Of a DNA stretch of 64,000 bases, positions 24,499 through 35,414 are shown piece after piece (the first letter of the stretch is position 1; each line of letters starts with the position of its first letter). The DNA lies in NCBI GenBank assembly GCA_015179045.1, contig WHUZ01000054.1, positions 186,001-250,000 of the forward strand, given 5' to 3'. The notes beneath the pieces were generated by a model. The model searched no databases and had not been told where the DNA came from. It saw only the letters and a list, made by a program, of their open reading frames with translations. A program made the translations under genes and the position numbers. The stretch is from Kalaharituber pfeilii. Lineage: Eukaryota; Ascomycota; Pezizomycetes; Pezizales; Pezizaceae.

Positions 24499-24820
24499 CA
24501 GGCGACCCTGGCTATAATGAACCTCTTTTTAGTGAAACCCTGGCCATAGTGAAGGAATGGGCGAGATTCTTTGCATACACAGGCAAAGAAATATACAGAC
24601 CCGCGGGCCCCATGTATTTAAGTTTAGTTAGTTACTTTCCTTTTAAATAAAACCTCGCCATAGCCCGTAGGGCGGCATGCGAGTAATGAAATAAAAAAAA
24701 AATAAAAAAAACAGGCAAAGAAAGTGCCCTCGCTATAGTGAAAACTGGTTATAGTGAAAATTGGTTATAGTGAAGAAAATCGGTCGGATTCTTGGCCTTC
24801 ATTATAGCCAGGGTCACCTC
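24499..24820 (-). mobile_element. MITE of the CAGGTGACCCTGGCTATA family, split by a retroposon
   Basis: The left end is CAGGCGACCCTGGCTATA; the right end is the inverse of GAGGTGACCCTGGCTATA. TA flanks both ends (24497-24498, 24821-24822). A 119-nt poly(A)-tailed insertion with a 13-bp duplication sits at 24592-24710. Without it the MITE would be about 190 bp. It also carries a duplicated ACTGGTTATAGTGAA segment near 24744-24775. Confidence 0.87.
24592..24710 (+). mobile_element. short poly(A) retroposon, subfamily 2, full-length-like (119 nt)
   Basis: The direct repeat ACAGGCAAAGAAA occurs at 24579-24591 and 24711-24723, exactly flanking the insert. The 3' core reads CCTCGCCATAGCCCGTAGGG then CGGCATGCGAGTAATGAAAT, followed by an interrupted A tail. 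About 60 nt of AT-rich sequence precedes the core. GCCC-GTA-GGGC forms a tight hairpin inside a CTCG/CGAG stem. No protein is encoded. Confidence 0.88.
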
Positions 24821-24839
24821 TATGTCCACTGTCATCCCA

Positions 24840-25420
24840 CTCCTGAATTTCTTGATGGTCTGGTGTTTCAGTCACTTTCTTCTGAACTATCTGGTGCTTC
24901 AGCCACTTTCCGCCGTGGGTACAGAATGATAACATCCTGAGTGTGATTTTCAGTAAATCACCATGTTCTTACATAGTTCGATGTTTAGCTAACTCAGCTT
25001 CAGCCACTTCAGCACTAATAGACCAACGAGTAGAGTCAATGCCCTAGTCTCTGGGTTACAGAAGGTCTGTGTGCCAGATTCTGTTCGAAACTATGTCTTT
25101 TTTTTTTTTTTTTTTTTTTATCACATGACCCCGCGTGCAGCTGTTCGCCAAGGCAGGGCTCGAAACTATGTCCGGAAGCTTGGTTCTGGAGGAGGTAAAA
25201 ATGTTGTGGGAAAGTGGGAGTTTTCTAGCAGGTTTGCAATATTTGGATGGTTTATTGAAACTCTCGAACTTGGTCGGACCTTTTCCACCTTCTCTAGAGA
25301 TACATGTACCTCCCATTTGCAGCAAAGGCGTCGACGCTACATACCTCAATAATCAACATCTAAACTAGATAGATATGTTCAAAATTTACTAAGGCCTGGT
25401 GATGATGAAGCCTTTTCCAT
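24840..25420 (-). pseudogene. decayed transposon-protein remnant, copy 1
   Basis: On the minus strand, fragments such as SAEVAEAELAKHRTM match GAEVAETELAKRQAI of the better-preserved copy at 30300-30720, with stops and frame changes between. It is interrupted by the poly(A) insertion at 25098-25159. The protein family is not securely recognised. A WKTP segment followed by a charged helical tail recalls pogo-type transposase C-termini, which is only a weak inference. Confidence 0.5.
25098..25159 (-). mobile_element. ultra-short poly(A) retroposon, subfamily 1 (62 nt)
   Basis: The perfect 13-bp repeat TCGAAACTATGTC lies at 25085-25097 and 25160-25172. Sense strand (minus): AGCCCTGCC, then TTGGCGAACAGCTGCACGC, then GGGGTCATGTGATA and about 22 A. 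The body without the tail is about 40 nt. Confidence 0.92.
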
Positions 25421-26978
25421 GTTCAGTCCTGCTCATACTATCACTAGCTTTATATTCTTTTTGGGTAATAGCAGTGGCTGTTAAACCATATTGATTGGAA
25501 GGAGCATTACCTAGTGGATACGCCTATAGTGGATCCCTCGACGTTGCTGTGTGACACTTGCTACAAAATTAAAGAATGCTTGAGAAAATGCATAAGCCTG
25601 CAGACGGGTTTTTGCAGCACTTGGATTTAGCCCATATGCTTCACCTTTCTCAGGTTTTTTTAAATATGTAGCCAGCTTAGCAGCCATGATTTCGAGGGCA
25701 CGTAGCAGAGAAGTAGATATTCATCATTAATTTGAAAATACATTGGGTGTGAGCGAGGCAATGCGAGGTGAGACAATGTCAGGCGAGGTGTGAGCTGAAG
25801 CAAGACCGGTAGTAGAGATGAAGCTATGCGTGAAGCATCGTTCAAATTCTTCGTGACTTCCATGCATCCTTGCATTACCGGCATGGGTTGTTGCACTAGT
25901 AGATTAGCAGTCGCTTTAAATATATATATTGCTAGTACTAGTTATCCCTACTTCCATCCTGTCAGCCCTACTTCTATCCTGTCAGCCCTACTTCTATCCT
26001 GTCAGCCCTACTTTCATCCTGTCAGGATAGTGATTGGATGGAGACATTCTGGACAAATCTCTCATCCTGGATATTGTCGAGGCTAGAGGCTTCATCCAGT
26101 AAGGGCAGATATGCAGTAACAGGGGTTTATGAGGGAGAGGTTTTATGTGCAGTGCATGAAGTGATAATATTGGATATTGGAAACAAAAATACCAGGTCTA
26201 CGAGGATTGAGCAAAGAAACTGGTAATGGTGGCTTTGTCTGACAGGTGAGATAGATAACGTACATTGAGCTGTCTCTCAATCCTGTCCAGCAAGAATGTA
26301 AATACGCCGATATCACTCTCGGCAGCTGGAGTTGATATTGTACTTTGAGCAAAAAGCTCCAACGCGTTGACGGCATGTGATGCTTCAGCAGGGGCAATAA
26401 CTATCCGAACTGTCATGCCTATTATCTAACTCATCCGAGGTCTCGTACCGATTACCTATTTAACCATTTTCATCCTTAGTGTGACTCCAAAGTCCAATAT
26501 TAGAGGTCGAAATATGTGGATACTCTAGTATACAAAATGGGACTCTCGCATCGTCTATTCATGGAAAAACGCTAATATCTAATATCAGCCGGAGTCCCAG
26601 GCTTGGGGCGGGCAAGCTGATCCAGTAAGAGAGGCACGTCTGTATGTACTTAAGTATACAACGGGCCCAGGAAAGGAATAGACTGGGCATGAGTTACAGG
26701 CCACTGCAGAGGCTGGGGGACCCGGTACGAATACTGGCAGGCATACTTGGTAGGAAAGGCCTGAGGCCAAGACGGATAATCCGGAATGCAGATGGCGCGG
26801 GGAGGAAGAAGAGACAGCGACACATATCTGGAACGGGTGCGAGGTGTGGAGGAGAAAATGGCCAGGAGGGATGGAGGCGATATACAGGGCCCCGGCCATG
26901 GGCGGAGGGGAAGGGGACCCCGTGCTGGGCTTGCTGAGGTGGGCAGAGAGATAATTTTTCTTCCTGTGATTCTCGTTA
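25421..26978. other. intergenic with a 20-bp tandem repeat
   Basis: There is no supportable gene. A plus-strand frame near 26760-26880 reads CRWRGEEETATHIWNGC, which loosely recalls the zinc-knuckle end of LINE polymerases but is too short and isolated to call. Confidence 0.5.
25946..26025 (+). repeat. 20-bp x 4 tandem repeat
   Basis: Four head-to-tail units of CCCTACTTCTATCCTGTCAG show one or two substitutions in the first and last units. Confidence 0.92.
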
Positions 26979-27120
26979 CAGGTGACCCTGGTTATATTGA
27001 AGGGATGGGCGAGCTTCTTTGTCTACACAGGTAAAGAAAGTGCCCTCGCTATAGTGAAAACTGGTTATAGTGAAGAAAATCGGTCAGATTCTTGGCCTTC
27101 ATTATAGCCAGGTTCACCTG
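26979..27120 (-). mobile_element. MITE of the CAGGTGACCCTGGCTATA family (142 bp)
   Basis: The left end is CAGGTGACCCTGGTTATA; the right end is the inverse of CAGGTGAACCTGGCTATA. TA flanks both ends (26977-26978, 27121-27122). It is in inverse orientation to the copies at 19253 and 28558. It appears intact, with no insertion inside. Confidence 0.9.
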
Positions 27121-27126
27121 TACTTA

Positions 27127-27247
27127 TTTATCAATTTTCTCACTATGTATCTAACCCTATATCTTATGTGACTAGTCTTGCCATAGCCCATAGGGCTACA
27201 CACGAGTAATATATATAAATTAAAAAAAAAAAAAAAATAAAATAAAA
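27127..27247 (+). mobile_element. short poly(A) retroposon, subfamily 2 (121 nt)
   Basis: The core TTGCCATAGCCCATAGGGCT then ACACACGAGTAATATATATA is followed by a long interrupted A tail. A six-base repeat TACTTA flanks it (27121-27126, 27248-27253); this is shorter than in the other copies and less certain. Its length is almost the same as the 119-nt copy at 24592, and both have ATGTATYTAA about 45 nt before the core, suggesting a full-length unit near 120 nt. Confidence 0.72.
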
Positions 27248-27253
27248 TACTTA

Positions 27254-28557
27254 AGTATGCATTAAAATCGAGACTGCAGTATACATGGGACACCCGTCTA
27301 GTTCCAGAAAACAAGGTCATCAGTACTGTACTGCCTAGCAGATTGAAAAAGTTTGATCCTACGTAGTACGTTTATTTCTAGGTTCTTGTTTCATGCCCAG
27401 AAGCTCATCCAATTAGAGCTCGGATACAATCGTGGTCTAGTTATATACACCCTACAACTAATCCTGGACATTGCAACATACTTCTACTACGATATGAAAG
27501 CCTCCAGTAAGGAGGGAGGACCGGTCGAACCGGACCCAATGGAAGTGATGAGATGGGTGGAAAGGTGACTTTGGAATTAGACTTCCCACAATCTCATTGT
27601 CAGGCCTAGGCAAAATGTTAACAGGAGCTGAAGAAGCCTGCAAAGCATACAAAGATATATTACCCTTCGAAGTAGTCTAGTAACCAGATTATCTTCGAAG
27701 CGCCATTTCTCTTCAGGGTACTGTACATGTCGCATTACAATATATTGCCGGCAAATTAGTGGAAAGGATGTGGTGATAATCATAAATGGCTTGCAGATAT
27801 TCCGTTCCCAAACATGAACGCAAAATTCACAAAGCCTCTTGGTGTCCCCTGCAGCCCTTTCAGCTCTGCATGCATGAAAAGGTCGAGGAGGCAAACGCTG
27901 ATCGCCAATAGAAAATTGTGCTATCACGTCAGCACTTACTTTTTACCCGGCGCGGTGGGTTACCCTGGGTAAGCATGGATTAACTAGCCGGCATAGAGAA
28001 ACTGTCTTCGACTCGGCAGCCTTGAGTACCACACATCATATTATCAAAACTTAAGCTGCAGGAGTCCGTTGAGTACTTGCTCTAGTGGAAAGCAAAGGCC
28101 GAGTTATAAGGCGTACAGGGAATATTAATGGGCTTTGTTCCTTGCTCTAATCTGTTCCTACTGTTTGGTTGAATGATGTAGATTACTGAGCATCATCAGC
28201 AGCTCATTGGAAGCATTCCATTGGGCCCTAGTCTACTTACGGTAGTCTATCAACATCGCCCCAACATGCATGAAAACATAAACCAGCTGCATCGAATACG
28301 CAACTCTCAAATGTCTTCCATTCGATTTCTATAGTCATGGCCAAGCAGGGCTGCTTATGAGCAATGTATCAAAAAAAAAAAAAAAACTATTTCACGGAAT
28401 CAACGTTCCTGAACTGAGATAACGATTCCAGATCAGGATAAGGAAACACGTACAGCGTTGATTGTAGTGGTCATATAGACTAGTTCAGGACTGGATACAT
28501 CTTACAGACTTCAGGGCTAGGTAAGTATATTACGGGTCCAGTTATTGCAGCTGGATA
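27254..28557. other. intergenic, no gene recognised
   Basis: Nothing supportable was found. A run of 16 A (about 28371-28386) has no retroposon core beside it. Confidence 0.55.
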
Positions 28558-28731
28558 CAGGTGAACCTGGCTATTATAAAGGCCAAGAATCTGACCGATT
28601 TTCTTCACTATAACCAGTTTTCACTATAGCGAGGGCATTTTCTTTACCTGTGTAGACAAAGAAGCTCGCCCATCCCTTCAATATAGCCAGGTTTTAACTA
28701 AAAAGAGGTTCATTATAGCCAGGGTCACCTG
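28558..28731 (+). mobile_element. MITE of the CAGGTGACCCTGGCTATA family (174 bp)
   Basis: The left end is CAGGTGAACCTGGCTATTAT; the right end is the inverse of CAGGTGACCCTGGCTATA. TA flanks both ends (28556-28557, 28732-28733). It contains the subterminal CACTATAGCGAGGGCATTTT that is missing from the 151-bp copy at 19253. Confidence 0.9.
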
Positions 28732-30218
28732 TACATTCTTTCCGCCCCAGATTAAATGACTCTAACGTGACTCTACTACTCCCAATAAAGTTTGGAAGGG
28801 CGGGTTTTGGATGTGCTTAGGCGGGTCCATGCATAATGATAACGAGAACCTTCTATTCTATATTCACAAAAAACGAGCTCCAGAAGTAACAGTAGGCCCT
28901 ACGGAGCAAACTATCAGCAAGTCATAGCCACCACTTGGCGTCGCTAGGGTGTCTATAGCTAGGGGATCTAGTTCGAGCGCTGCAATGCCTAATTTATACT
29001 TGCATTGCAGCCAATACCAACAGTTTTGACGGTCTATCTGTCGGGCTTGACATCCTAATGAAGAAACGTAGTTGCAGCCGTAGCCATACGAATCCCGGTC
29101 TTAAACAAGCCTCGCCACACTGGATACCAAGTCAGGAACCGGTAATATAACTCCCTGTATTTAATAAAGACCCCATCTTCTGGACAATGTTTCGCTTGGT
29201 AGTAGTCATAAGCAGAGTGGCACTACTCTGCAGAGGAATACTACAGCAACTTAGAATACATGACTATACAAGGGGTACATGAGGTTGCATACATAAATAA
29301 TTGATTAACGTTACTTCGGTGAGTACCTGGAGGCCTAAGAGATCTTGAAAGTTCCAACTCGGTAACACGCGAACTTAGGTGTATATATGCATTTGCGGTT
29401 ACCCTTGCGGCGGTCCCGGCACTAGATATTCAGGTGCAAGGATGGGCTTGCTGTAATGATGCAGCCTATCTATTCTCGTACAGCCTAACCAGTATCTCTG
29501 CATTAGCTTATTTCTAGGACCTGTGCCCCCAAGGTTCCGGCTGAATGATGCTTACCATATTCCTAGTAGATGCTAGTACTTACTCAAATCCCGGGACAAA
29601 AGCTTTTAGACGCAGTAGGGGATTATATGCAAATGAAAATCTTTCCAGAGGCGAAATTGACATCAGGCATATCTGAACGCCTCATTGTGGCTGATGAGTA
29701 GCTACAGTATGAGAACTGGGCCGCTCCACAAAAGCAAAATTGTAAGACCTATGTAACAGGAAGGTTTACACTAAGTGTCGTTTCAAGAAGATTTTCTTTG
29801 TGTGGTTACCTATGAGAATTTAGATTACAGAAAGTGATCATGCATATAAGATGCGTCAACAACCATCAACATCTTACTGTTTCAAGAATTGTATGATTTC
29901 ACCAGTATAGCTTGAGAAAGCAGCAGCAGTACTATAAGCCTTCATGTTAACAAGTCGAAGGAGTTATAGTGTAGTGATTCTATGCGGAATGTCTCTGTCC
30001 AGTCACTTTCTGACTGGACAGAAGCCGGGGTAAGTGACACTAAGCTATATATATATCTAAAGCGACCGCTAAGCTACTAGTGCGTACAACCCATGTCCAC
30101 ATCCCATGCCTACATCGATCCACTTATTCCAAGGTCCTGCGTGAGTGCAGAACAATAACCTCTGCATCATCGTACTCTGGTATTTCTTCAGCTAACTCCA
30201 GCGATTCATCCATCTTTC
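28732..30218. other. intergenic; start of a duplicated decayed element
   Basis: No gene. The stretch around 30015-30110 resembles 24285-24400 (AAAGCGACCGCTAA, CTAGTGCGTACAA), so both regions derive from one older repeat that continues into the protein remnant. Confidence 0.5.
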
Positions 30219-30230
30219 TACGTAGGTGTA

Positions 30231-30287
30231 TTTTTTTTTTTTGTATATATCATTACTCGCGTGCCGCCCTATGGGCTGTGGCGAGGT
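30231..30287 (-). mobile_element. ultra-short poly(A) retroposon, subfamily 2 (57 nt)
   Basis: The perfect 12-bp repeat TACGTAGGTGTA lies at 30219-30230 and 30288-30299. Sense (minus): ACCTCGCCACAGCCCATAGG then GCGGCACGCGAGTAATGATA, TATAC and about 12 A. The 60-nt 5' part of the 120-nt copies is absent, as expected for 5' truncation during reverse transcription. Confidence 0.92.
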
Positions 30288-30299
30288 TACGTAGGTGTA

Positions 30300-30720
30300 G
30301 GACAATAACATCCTGAGTGTAATTGTCTACATCATCGTACTCTGGTATCTCTTCAGCTAACTCCAGTGCTTCATCCACCTTTCGACATGAGTGCAGGACC
30401 GTGACAATAACATCCTGAGTATGACTGTCAGCAATATGATTGCGCTCTTGAATAGCTTGACGTTTAGCTAATTCCGTTTCAGCCACCTCAGCCCCAGTAG
30501 GCCCATGGGCTGAATTAATGCGTTCTAGATTACGTGAGGTCAATGTGCTAGATGCTGTTTGAAACTGTATCCGGAAGTTTGGTTCTGGAGAAGGTAAAAT
30601 AGTGGTTGGAAAACTAGGAGTTTTCCAACAATTTTGTACCTCTTGGACTGTATGTTGAAACTGTAGAACTTGATGTGCAGCTAGATGAGAAGGTTGTGCA
30701 GTGAAATGGCTTTCGAGATT
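30300..30720 (-). pseudogene. transposon-protein remnant, copy 2
   Basis: This minus-strand frame is open for about 140 codons: VQEVQNCWKTPSFPTTILPS, then TSRNLERINSAHGPTGAEVA, then HTQDVIVTVLHSCRKVDEAL. HTQDVIV appears twice. The left end has been overwritten by the retroposon at 30231-30287, whose bases supply the last codons of the frame. A frameshifted copy lies at 24840-25420. The family is not securely recognised; the C-terminal tail of a DDE transposase is possible. Confidence 0.5.
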
Positions 30721-31198
30721 GTATGCTGTCTGAACAAAGCTATACTGGCCTTGGATATCAGGAAGAAGGTTTGATTCTATGCTTGATCTTTTTGTGTGCC
30801 CGGATTTACAATGCTGAATTCTTTTTACAGCTTATCCAGCTACATCAACATTTGCAACTAGTGTGCGTACGTATGTCCACTGAGACTTGCTTGAAGTACC
30901 ATGGGGAACACCAATATACCACAATTATAAGTAATCTGATTACGGTATGACACGGAGATTCTGCTTCAAGAAAACAAGAACAGAGTTGCCACCAGACATT
31001 ACTCGCTGAATATAGAAGAATTTTGATTGCAATTTCAGCATCAGCTGTTGCCTCCTTGCTGCTTGGGCTTGTCATGAGAAGCTCTGGTGGGCCTTGCAAT
31101 TGGACTTGTACTTTTATGTATTCAATTGCAAATAGCATTGACAGTGTGAGGAACTAGGTCCAGTATTTCACTCGGCTAATGTGACTATCTGTGCGTGC

Positions 31199-31852
31199 AT
31201 TGGGTGCCTTCCCCTAAGGATTTATGTGAAATTCAAACCCCAGCTTTGAAATAAAACCGGGGTCCGTATCCCTGTTTTATTGTTTGGTAGTGCGTTCGAA
31301 ACAATCTTTTGAAAGAGGGGTACCCCCCCCCCCCCCCCCTCTTTCAAAATACTCACTTGAATAACAATAAACAATAAATTACAAAAGCAGTTACTTAGAG
31401 TACACTACTGCTGAAGTAGCATAGTTTATAATAACTATACCATAAAGAGAATATTTAAATTCACATTTCATTATTTGCACCTAGTCCTGCTTGCATATAT
31501 AATATCCAGTAATGCATTTTATCCTCCAGTGGAAAATTCTTACTGAGAGTTCAACCTCCTCTACTCTTTCACTTTTTAGATACAGTGGTACTTGACTGCT
31601 GTTTCTTAAGACCTAGTTCTCTCTCTTGGAGCTTGAGTACTCATGCTGAATTTTGTAGTGGATTGACAGCTTCTTCACTGGCTTATAATTTCTGCATTTA
31701 AGGTGTAAATGTCTGCATAATAAAAGGTTTTCTAGATTTATTATATTACTCACATCCAAGTACTTAGAGAAACTCCCCCCTGCTTACGGTGGAAATGTAC
31801 CCTGGTAAAATTTGTTTGAATTTCACATAAATCCTTAGGGGAAGGCACCCAA
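31199..31852. mobile_element. TIR element with ~38-bp ends (654 bp)
   Basis: The left end ATTGGGTGCCTTCCCCTAAG continues to TTCAAAC and is repeated inversely at the right end with almost no mismatch. No TA duplication is evident, which separates it from the pogo-like MITEs. It contains a perfect hairpin at 31307-31349. No transposase ORF. Confidence 0.8.
31307..31349. repeat. C17-containing perfect hairpin
   Basis: The left arm is TTTTGAAAGAGGGG, the right arm CCCCTCTTTCAAAA, with TA plus extra C residues between; the C run is 17 long. Such a palindrome with a homopolymer loop is a likely replication or sequencing trouble spot. Confidence 0.88.
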
Positions 31853-32149
31853 TACTTACAACTCTGACCTAAAACGAATGGAGTGATTTGAGACTGATCC
31901 CCGCATAATGTCGCCCGGCCTTGTGCCTAGTTAGTATACTCTGGCAGATTTTTTCCGAGCTTCGACCGTTGGTTTTTGTCTCATTAGGTAACATTGATCA
32001 TTGATTGGCCAGAATACAGCACTAGCTGCGGACATGCACCGTGTTATGTAGTGTGTATAGCGTTATTACTCGCCCTTTATAGATGAATCGTAGCAGGTTC
32101 CTATCGTCCTGATCAGTTAATTTTCTACAGCTGCAGTTGAGTACTCATA

Positions 32150-32970
32150 CATTCTACCCTTGCTATACCGGATCGCTGAAATCTGGCAATTTTCGTCCGG
32201 TATAGCAAGGTTCCGGTATAGAATAAAATGCTTGGCAGACAGGGGGGGGATAAATTCAGTTAATTACTGAGATAGGAGATGAACGAAGTAAACATCAACT
32301 TGTTCACACCCAGCCAAAGACATCAATATGTATTGGTCACGAAATCTAGAAAAACATCGAGCCTTAAGTGTGCTTGAGAAGCATCAAATATGTACATTGA
32401 CTAGAACCAAAATATGCTAAAGAAAAGTTAAGTGAATTTGATAAACATTTTTGAGATAAAATTGGTAAGATTACTGTACTTTAACTTGACTTTGATATCC
32501 TAGGTATCTAATTTATTATTTTAAGCTGATCAGTAGCTATATCTACTTAGTCAGGTATTTGGAAACAAAGTGGTAAGTGGTAATCTCAGAACATGGAACA
32601 AGAAGCAACGAAGTGCCCAGTTTCCATTACTCGAACAACATTGTAGCAAGTGATGGTAGCAGTAGTAGCAACGGCATTAGCAGAAGCAGTGACAGCAGTG
32701 ATGGCAGCAGTGATTGCGGCCAAGTGTGAAATGGAGTATTCTAACATGTATTAGTTTTAGTGTGTCCGGTATAGCAAATATTATTTGTATGGAGGCAGGG
32801 GGGTACTTGTCTGGAAGGTTCTATCCGGTCCGGAATTGTTAGGGCGTCCGGTATAGCAAGGGCGATTTGTATGGCGAACGGATGTCGCAGACAGAGGCCA
32901 TCCGGTATAGCAAGGTTTCCGGTATAGCGAGGTCCGGTATAGCGAGGTCCGGTATAGCAAGGGTAGACTG
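32150..32970 (+). mobile_element. 821-bp pogo-like MITE with tandem end motifs
   Basis: The left end is CATTCTACCCTTGCTATA; the right end is the inverse of CAGTCTACCCTTGCTATA. TA flanks both sides (32148-32149, 32971-32972). The right end stacks the terminal motif: CCGGTATAGCAAGG/CCGGTATAGCGAGG occurs four times between 32900 and 32962. The 387-bp element at 37996-38382 is an inverse relative with matching subterminal sequence (ATACAAATAATATTTGCTAT in its orientation) but lacks the centre. Confidence 0.88.
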
Positions 32971-33985
32971 TATTTCGCCACTTGGAGCTCCAGAATGCGA
33001 TAGCGGTCATAATATGCATGGAGCTAAATTCGCGTCCTACAAATTTGTTATACAGGACCTTAAATTAACTACTGACTATAGCTAGCGGGATCAATGTAGG
33101 GTATAGGCTGAGCAATCGTACGCACACCTCTCTAAATTTTCTGAACAAACGAACTAAATTCTGCGGCCTGTTCTTGCTGAAAATTGCCCACTGAATATTC
33201 TTTTCTTACCGGAAGGTTTGACGTGACGTGTGGGGTAACCAATTTGCAATTGAGTGCAGTGCACAATAATGATCTTGCACCACAATTTTACAGAACTCGA
33301 GCTGTAGGCAGGGATCTAAAGAGCCTCATTACCAGCGTCAATTTAGAGTACAGTAAGGACTGTCTTTTAAGGCAACTTAGACGCTTACCTTGTTCGCGAC
33401 CAGGGAAAGGCGGTGAGAGTGATCAGGGATGGTAAGCGCGCTTGCGTCTGTGGGAGTTGTCCCAGCGCCAAGTCTCAAATCAAAGTCACTGGGCAGCTTC
33501 GGAAATATGTCTTATGATAACTCCAGCGCCGTGGAAGAACTTGCTCAAAGACAATAGTGATTTACTTATTCTTGATCGCAAACTCAAGCACGTTGTAGCA
33601 CTATTGCCGGAGGTCCACCTACAGGGGATGGTTTTTCGGAATGTTGGTAGTCACGGTGTGATACTTTGTGGCAGCCGAGGGAGGTTTTATATCTGATTGA
33701 ACCCAGTATGGTTTATTATGCCAGAGCACCGTCTTTTATACTCGCTGGTTTAAAAGTCTCAGGATAACCAAAGACTCAGGTTTCATGCCCTGGCACCAGA
33801 ACGTTTCATGCCATTATCGTCCTCTGCAGTGCTGTTAATTGGTATGCATTACTCAGCTGCCTGAGCACCTTGGACCAGCGAGGAGAGTACCTCTGCCTGC
33901 TTATACTTTCTAATAAACTGCCGCATTGCAAGAGGTAGTCTGGTTGGCACAAAGGCTCTCGTAGACTATGCAAGAGGAAACAATA
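32971..33985. other. intergenic, no gene recognised
   Basis: Two open frames (33184-33435 and 33442-33696) show no known motif, have no visible introns joining them and are not supported as genes. Confidence 0.5.
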
Positions 33986-34580
33986 GTGGTTATCAGCTTT
34001 GCGTTACGTTCTGTTCCGTGAGGTAACCCCTGTCAACCCGCTAAGCCCAAATGAGAGGAGGGTCGCTGATGTCCCCCACGTAACCTACGTTACCGTCACA
34101 TCCGTAACATCAACATGCCCCGCATATCGGAGAAGGCCAAAATCGAACAGGTGGACATGACAGCAATCGAGACTCATGCCATATCTATGCTACTTAATTC
34201 AGATACCAGAGGGGGTAGCAGAGCGTGGAGTAACAGCTTGTGAACTTGCTGTGATTGTAGCAGACGTTTGCTGGTAGAAACTGGAGAGCTTTCATGCGTA
34301 AGTGGTAGACACGTGCTTATGCATATGCATCCATGTGTTGCTGATTTAGGTAAAGACTGGTCAAAGGCCCCTGTAGTCAGCTAAAAACCAGCTGCATATC
34401 CTTGTCGTTACCCAAAGTTACGCGAGGTTACGGTGGTAACGCGACGAGTTGGCTGCGTGATCATGGTTATGTTGCGTAACGAAAATCGGCTGTCTCACGT
34501 TACTAAATCAGCCAATCAGGGCATTTGCTTTTGTCATATTACCTCACGTAACGGTTACGTGACGCAAAGCTGATAACCAC
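33986..34580 (+). mobile_element. 595-bp MITE, GTGGTTATCAGC family
   Basis: The ends GTGGTTATCAGCTTTGCGT are perfect inverted repeats of 19 bp, and similarity continues to CGTGAGGTAA. TA flanks (33984-33985, 34581-34582). The interior is rich in GTTACGT/ACGTAAC motifs in both orientations. No ORF of significance. Confidence 0.85.
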
Positions 34581-35414
34581 TAATGTATGTCTTGAAAACA
34601 ACGTAGTGCATACGAGACTACGCCTTGCAGTTTTATTTCGGCTTGTCTGTAGTGTCATGAGACGTATACACTTGCAAGCATGGGTATTATATTCTGGTTA
34701 CGAATACTCCATGTTGGGACGCATAGGAATTCATACAGGTACTTTATAATTACTAGTATTACCTAGTTCTCATCAGGGCATGAGATTTAGGCCCTGTACG
34801 TATAGCCGAGATTTCAAGTGGAAACTACGGCAACAAAACGATTTCGTAGTTTCACTAGAGCCATTTCGCGTGAAACTAAACGATGAGTTTCCGCCCGCAA
34901 AAATTGGAACTGTCCAACGGAGCTGAGTATAGACATGTATTGTTGGGGACATCTGTACGCGGAGTGAATTTCGCATCAACTTCAACACTCAAATCATATC
35001 CAAAATAAATAGATAAAATTAGTTTTGTATCAAATAATGATAAATCAGTGAATGAGAGATAATATTTTGAAGCAATTCCTATTTATTTGATTTTTTGAGA
35101 TATCATAGTGATTTGCAAATCAAAGATAAGAAGTTTTATAATGGGAATGGGTTAAAATGTCCGCATTTAGTAACTATTAAATATGGCATAGCACATGCTT
35201 CTCTAACCAAAGAGGGAAATAGCTAACCCAAATAGAATAGAACATGTAAGTACATCCTCTTTGCATATTCCTTGTACCACTTCGTTTTATCTGGTACTTG
35301 TCTATGACCTTTATATATGTGAATGAAACTCCTTCATAGCATAAGTTAACTCTTCACTATATGCCCAAGCAATGATAATAAAAATGATTAATTGATGCAG
35401 AAGAAACAGAATAT
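34581..35414. other. AT-rich spacer, no gene
   Basis: Nothing was recognised beyond AT-rich sequence. Confidence 0.5.

Noticed and set aside
26585..26937. Possible LINE polymerase end (CRWRGEEETATHIWNGC)
   Set aside because: Only about 20 residues in one frame, no upstream reverse-transcriptase motifs and stops nearby; chance similarity is likely.
28371..28386. A16 run and similar A or T runs (18679-18691, 37784-37799) as retroposon tails
   Set aside because: No hairpin core or flanking direct repeat was found next to these runs, unlike the accepted insertions.
33184..33696. Two consecutive plus-strand frames of 83 and 84 codons
   Set aside because: No shared motif, no plausible splice joining them and no homology recognised.
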